A stretch of 64,000 nucleotides of DNA from Nyssa sinensis. Its lineage: Eukaryota > Streptophyta > Magnoliopsida > Cornales > Nyssaceae. Made by a program: the position numbers and the translations under genes. The notes under the pieces are model-generated. The model had not been told where the DNA came from. It ran no database searches and saw only the letters and a list, made by a program, of their open reading frames with translations. The stretch spans positions 59,069,188 to 59,133,187 of the forward strand of contig CM018031.1 in assembly GCA_008638375.1 (NCBI GenBank), read 5' to 3'. Each line of letters begins with the position of its first letter. Within the stretch, counting starts at the first letter, position 1. Of the stretch, positions 60,401 to 64,000 are shown in pieces.

Positions 60401-63400
60401 GAACGAAAATAAGAAAATAACATCTCATGGATATCAGAAAACTTGACTAATAACCATACATACCACAGAGGCATAAATGAAAAAATGCTAAAGAAAAAAA
60501 GTCATTGTATTACATGCCAAATAACCGCAAATGGAGATACAGAACTTTCAATAGTATAAAGTACCTGTCGAAGAATGTAATCATAACCAAAGCTTGCTGT
60601 AACATCTCTTGACATGTAGTTGTACATAAAGTCTGATGCCAGAGAAACCTACATTTAAAAAAAAAAGAAGAGAAGAAGACAGGTGTAAGATGTGTATGGA
60701 TAAACAAATCACCAAGCAGCTCGTCTGTCTTACCTTCTCAGATACTTTCTGAACATAGCTCAGAGCGACCATTCCAGTACTAGCAACTTGCCCTGTGGCA
60801 ACCTGCAGGCAGAAAGGTGAATTTAAATCTGTTACAGTGGAAGCAATATTAGTTTAAAAAGCAAACCAAAATCGCCTCTTATCATTTTTTTATTATCTAT
60901 GCTTGCAATAACCAGAAATATAGCACAATACCCACCCCCTAAAAAAAGGACCTTTCAATTGGCTAGAATCTGTTACTACTCACCCATACAGTGGAGTCAT
61001 AACAAGGTATACACAACTTAAGTTTCCTCAAAGAACATAAGCATTAATTAGTCTTTTTCCCTACTAAGTAAACGTTTGTATTTTGGCTTCCACAAGAAAT
61101 CGTGGAGGAGACATTAGAAACACAATTGAAATATATAATGCAAGGAAGAAGAAAAAATCCTGTTCTTTTCTGATAGGAACAATAATCCCATCTCAAAACC
61201 TTCGTTAAGAAAATTCATATTGCATGCATGACTACTTACATTCCCACATGGGGGTAAAGAATCTCAATTTGCTGACAAGTGTTGTTTCAAACCCTTCTAT
61301 GTATTCAGCTTCCACTGGAGTTCTATTAGAAAATAAATTGTTGACCAGAAGTAAGAGCACAGATCAGCCTGAAGGAAAAAACTATCTAAAATCAGACTGC
61401 ACAATCAAAGCTAGACCAACATTCCCTTGACAGATCTAATCATTTGTTTTTGCAACAAATGCATGCCAAACCACATATCACTTCAGAATGGACACCAAAT
61501 GTTGGCCTAGAGCCCAGAATGTGCTCCAATTTCAAGCTCAATAGCATCTCATTTAAGGTAAGCATTTTTCTCTTATCAGAATAGTAATCCTACACATCAC
61601 TAATCCTTGCCTAGATCTTAACTCAAATGACATGGTTAGTCACTGCATGTTTGGGAAATGTGATGAGTCACAGAAAATGAGATCCTTGATAACAGAGGCA
61701 AATTCAAGAAACATTAATCTGATAAGCCTCATGCAGCGATACGAGAACAATAATCAAGAAGCCTTTCAAAGCAGTATTACCCATTAACAACTAATGGAGA
61801 GAGAAATTTAAAAAGAAATGAAATATAAGACTTGAAACATACGACATAACAAAAAAGGCAAGCTATAGTACCATCTTATCTGTGTTGTATCGGGCAGCAT
61901 AACCAATACCAGACTTCCGATGCTGGCCAGCCCAGAATACTTCACCGCCAAAAGACAACTGAGGGGTCACACTCTGCAAGCACACAGGCACTCTAAGTAA
62001 AGAATCTGATACTGAATAACATAAATTATGATATGCTTTTCCCCTTCATGAAGATACACAGTTACATACAGATAGAGAGGGGGGGAGTGGGGAGTGAGGG
62101 AGGAGAAGAATAAGAAGAAAAGCCATCTACAGTGGCCTAAAAAAGGCAAAAGCAAATGGAAAAGCCATTTGCAATGGACCAAGGATTACAAAAACATATC
62201 CATCACTGGAATCAAATACAGCACTCTTAAACCTCCCATGATTAACTACATATATACATAAAATAAAGACAGGAAAGTAATCAACCCCAAATATATATAT
62301 ATATATATAGCACATGCTTGAAAGAACCACATTTATGAAATGTCAAGCTATTCAAAAATTGTCTCAATGGTAAGGTGCTTATTCTTCTTACTGCTTACTA
62401 ATAACCATTGGTAATATGTTCATTACCATCTTAAACAAGAATTTGCAAAATGCTGTATGCTCCTTTGACATAAGCTTTTTTGTAGTGTGTGCATGTACAT
62501 GAATGTTGCTTCGTAGTGAATGGAAGAGAGGTCATTATCACAACAGTTCTAGAACTGTTTACCTCCCTTGATCTTTGCAGGAAACCCATGCTACCACATA
62601 CCCTGGAATTTGGTAAGTCCATAAAAGTTGTCAAATTTAAAAAATAAAGTTGAATAATGTGTGATCTTTGCTTCTTAAGTACCAACCTATCCTATATTTG
62701 GAAGAATGCAAGACAAGAAGTTACCCCTTTTTCTTTATAGATGCGCTACATGCTATATCTGATTAAATACTAATTTAAATCTGAATACTTGCCTAGATTA
62801 GCGGACCAGAACCAAACCCAACTCAGCTATCTAAATTGGACAGCCTTCCACATTACATATGTAAGACAAACATTTAAGGCTGGAAAAGTCAGATTGTTGT
62901 CCAACTTGAGAAGCACAGACCATGTTTTCTTCATATATGCATGAGCACAAATTTTATAGCTATGCTTGTCATATAAATTTCTACGTCCTCCCATGCACCA
63001 TTGGGGGGTGGGGGGAGGGGGGGACTTCTACCTGGATGTAACTGGCTCCCAATAAGGCACCATTCCCTAGTTGAAACTGGGTCCTATAGTCTTTACCCTG
63101 CATAATTTAAATAAATAAAAAAAGAGTCAGAACCAGTAATAGCACTACAACTGAGAGGTATTGAGATCTGTTTTACAAGCTAAAAAGAGCTTTACTGAAA
63201 TTACACTAACTTTAGAAAAATGAATACAACATGCTAATGTGATATATGACATAACTGCATCAGCTGTATATTAAAAAAGCAGCATATGTACATATATATA
63301 CATATACCATAGAGAGACAGAGAAAGGACAGGAGAGAGTTAAAAAGTATGAGCACTTGACCTTGTAATCAAAGTTGAACATGCCAGTGCGACATATGCGG

Positions 63401-64000
63401 CTCATTTGTAAGCTGGAAAAGAATCACAAAAAGAGTTACTCAACCATCTTACTCGATATAAAATCTATTGTCAGCCCAAAAAACATAAAAAATAAAGAAG
63501 GGACAAAGAGTGTCCATCAACATGTGACAACTAACACATATTTACTTGAGCATTGGCCTTCAGAGTAAGATTCTCAGACAAGTCACACTTCACTCTTGCA
63601 TTTAGCCTCCCATCCGTCATTACCCTCCCAAAAAGCATCAACTGCAAACACCATTCATGCTCCATCGGTTAGATTGACATTCATAAGTATTAATTAAGTC
63701 CAAAAGGATGGTAGACTACGTACCTTTGGGTCTATAAAGTTAGCACCAAACTCATAGTGAGCAGTGGGAATCTTAATGGTTTCAGAAGACTGAGAAGGAA
63801 TTTCAGTTGGTCCCATGAACACACTGATGAATGGTGGGCAAGGAATTGTCACAAAATAAAAAGGAATGAAGAAGAAAACAAAATGATAAACATACACAAA
63901 ATAGTTTCACAAAGATAAAGGCAAAGCTACCTGTGACTGAGTGAGAATTTTGGATTTAGTCCTCTAGTAAAATCAAAGCGCATCCCCTCAAAAAGGTCAG
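57465..64000 (-). CDS. TOM40: Mitochondrial import receptor subunit TOM40 (C-terminal part, one frameshift)
   Basis: Ten exons visible: 64000-63931 (partial), 63823-63724, 63641-63546, 63412-63361, 63097-63032, 61973-61872, 60802-60734, 60648-60565, 58177-58082, 57521-57465 (stop TAG). The protein is the beta-barrel channel of the outer-membrane TOM complex. Diagnostic segments are '[18 protein letters not shown]', '[14 protein letters not shown]', '[19 protein letters not shown]', '[19 protein letters not shown]', '[20 protein letters not shown]' and the terminal '[12 protein letters not shown]'. N-terminal exons lie right of the window. The 63412-63361 exon is 52 nt where 51 would keep phase: after 'LTNEPHMSH' one extra base (63385) puts 'GMFNFDYK' out of frame and creates a stop. 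Everything else is intact, so an assembly error or very recent lesion is likely. Family call is firm. Confidence 0.93.
58821..59790. repeat. Diverged duplication in a TOM40 intron
   Basis: Segments at about 58821-59175 and 59371-59790 share, in the same order, ACCAAAGAGT, a TTGG-CAATTCC-like stretch, TGTAAAAC, TCATTC-GTCAAATCCATTAG and TCAATCTTTATC. Differences and indels are numerous, so it is old. Confidence 0.6.

Overview
The window is plant nuclear DNA, most likely from a woody eudicot (the species is an inference). The host genes are broken into short exons with GT-AG introns, intergenic and intronic DNA is very AT-rich and full of microsatellites, and Ty1/copia, LINE, SINE, hAT-type and MITE-like elements are scattered through it. 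I see no bacterial, organellar or viral genes. Most long open frames are shadows or decayed transposon fragments. Exon models were built by hand from conserved protein sequence plus splice sites and checked for phase.

Layout. 1-803: 5' end of a minus-strand Ty1/copia element (gag, primer-binding site, LTR). 1430-8256 (+): C-terminal half of a RecQ/WRN-like gene (RQC end, HRDC, HTH_40), running out of the window on the left; the copia end probably sits in one of its introns. 9709-12734 (-): a calcium uniporter (MCU) gene of two exons, convergent with the RecQ-like gene, with a one-base frameshift before the pore domain. 12735-14913: repeat-rich spacer with MITEs. 14914-28996 (-): a TLC-domain protein of 8 coding exons whose first coding intron holds a complete, degenerate Ty1/copia element (22954-28699, TSD AATAT), itself interrupted by an hAT-type element (25744-26256, 8-bp TSD). 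29600-36060: AT-rich spacer with several palindromic elements. 36063-45579 (+): an intact UCH37/UCHL5-type deubiquitinase gene with a LINE fragment and tandem duplications in its introns. 49097-54940 (-): CBSX3, an intact mitochondrial CBS-pair protein with a long 5'-UTR intron. 57465 to the right edge (-): TOM40, the mitochondrial import pore, with its N-terminal exons outside the window and a one-base frameshift in one exon.

Three of the six host genes (MCU, CBSX3, TOM40) encode proteins expected in mitochondria. Nothing suggests they form an operon-like unit, and the proximity is probably chance. The clearest anomalies are the single-base frameshifts in MCU and TOM40, which are either real lesions or residual assembly indels, and the nested transposon insertions within tolerated introns. 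I found no convincing new biological system.
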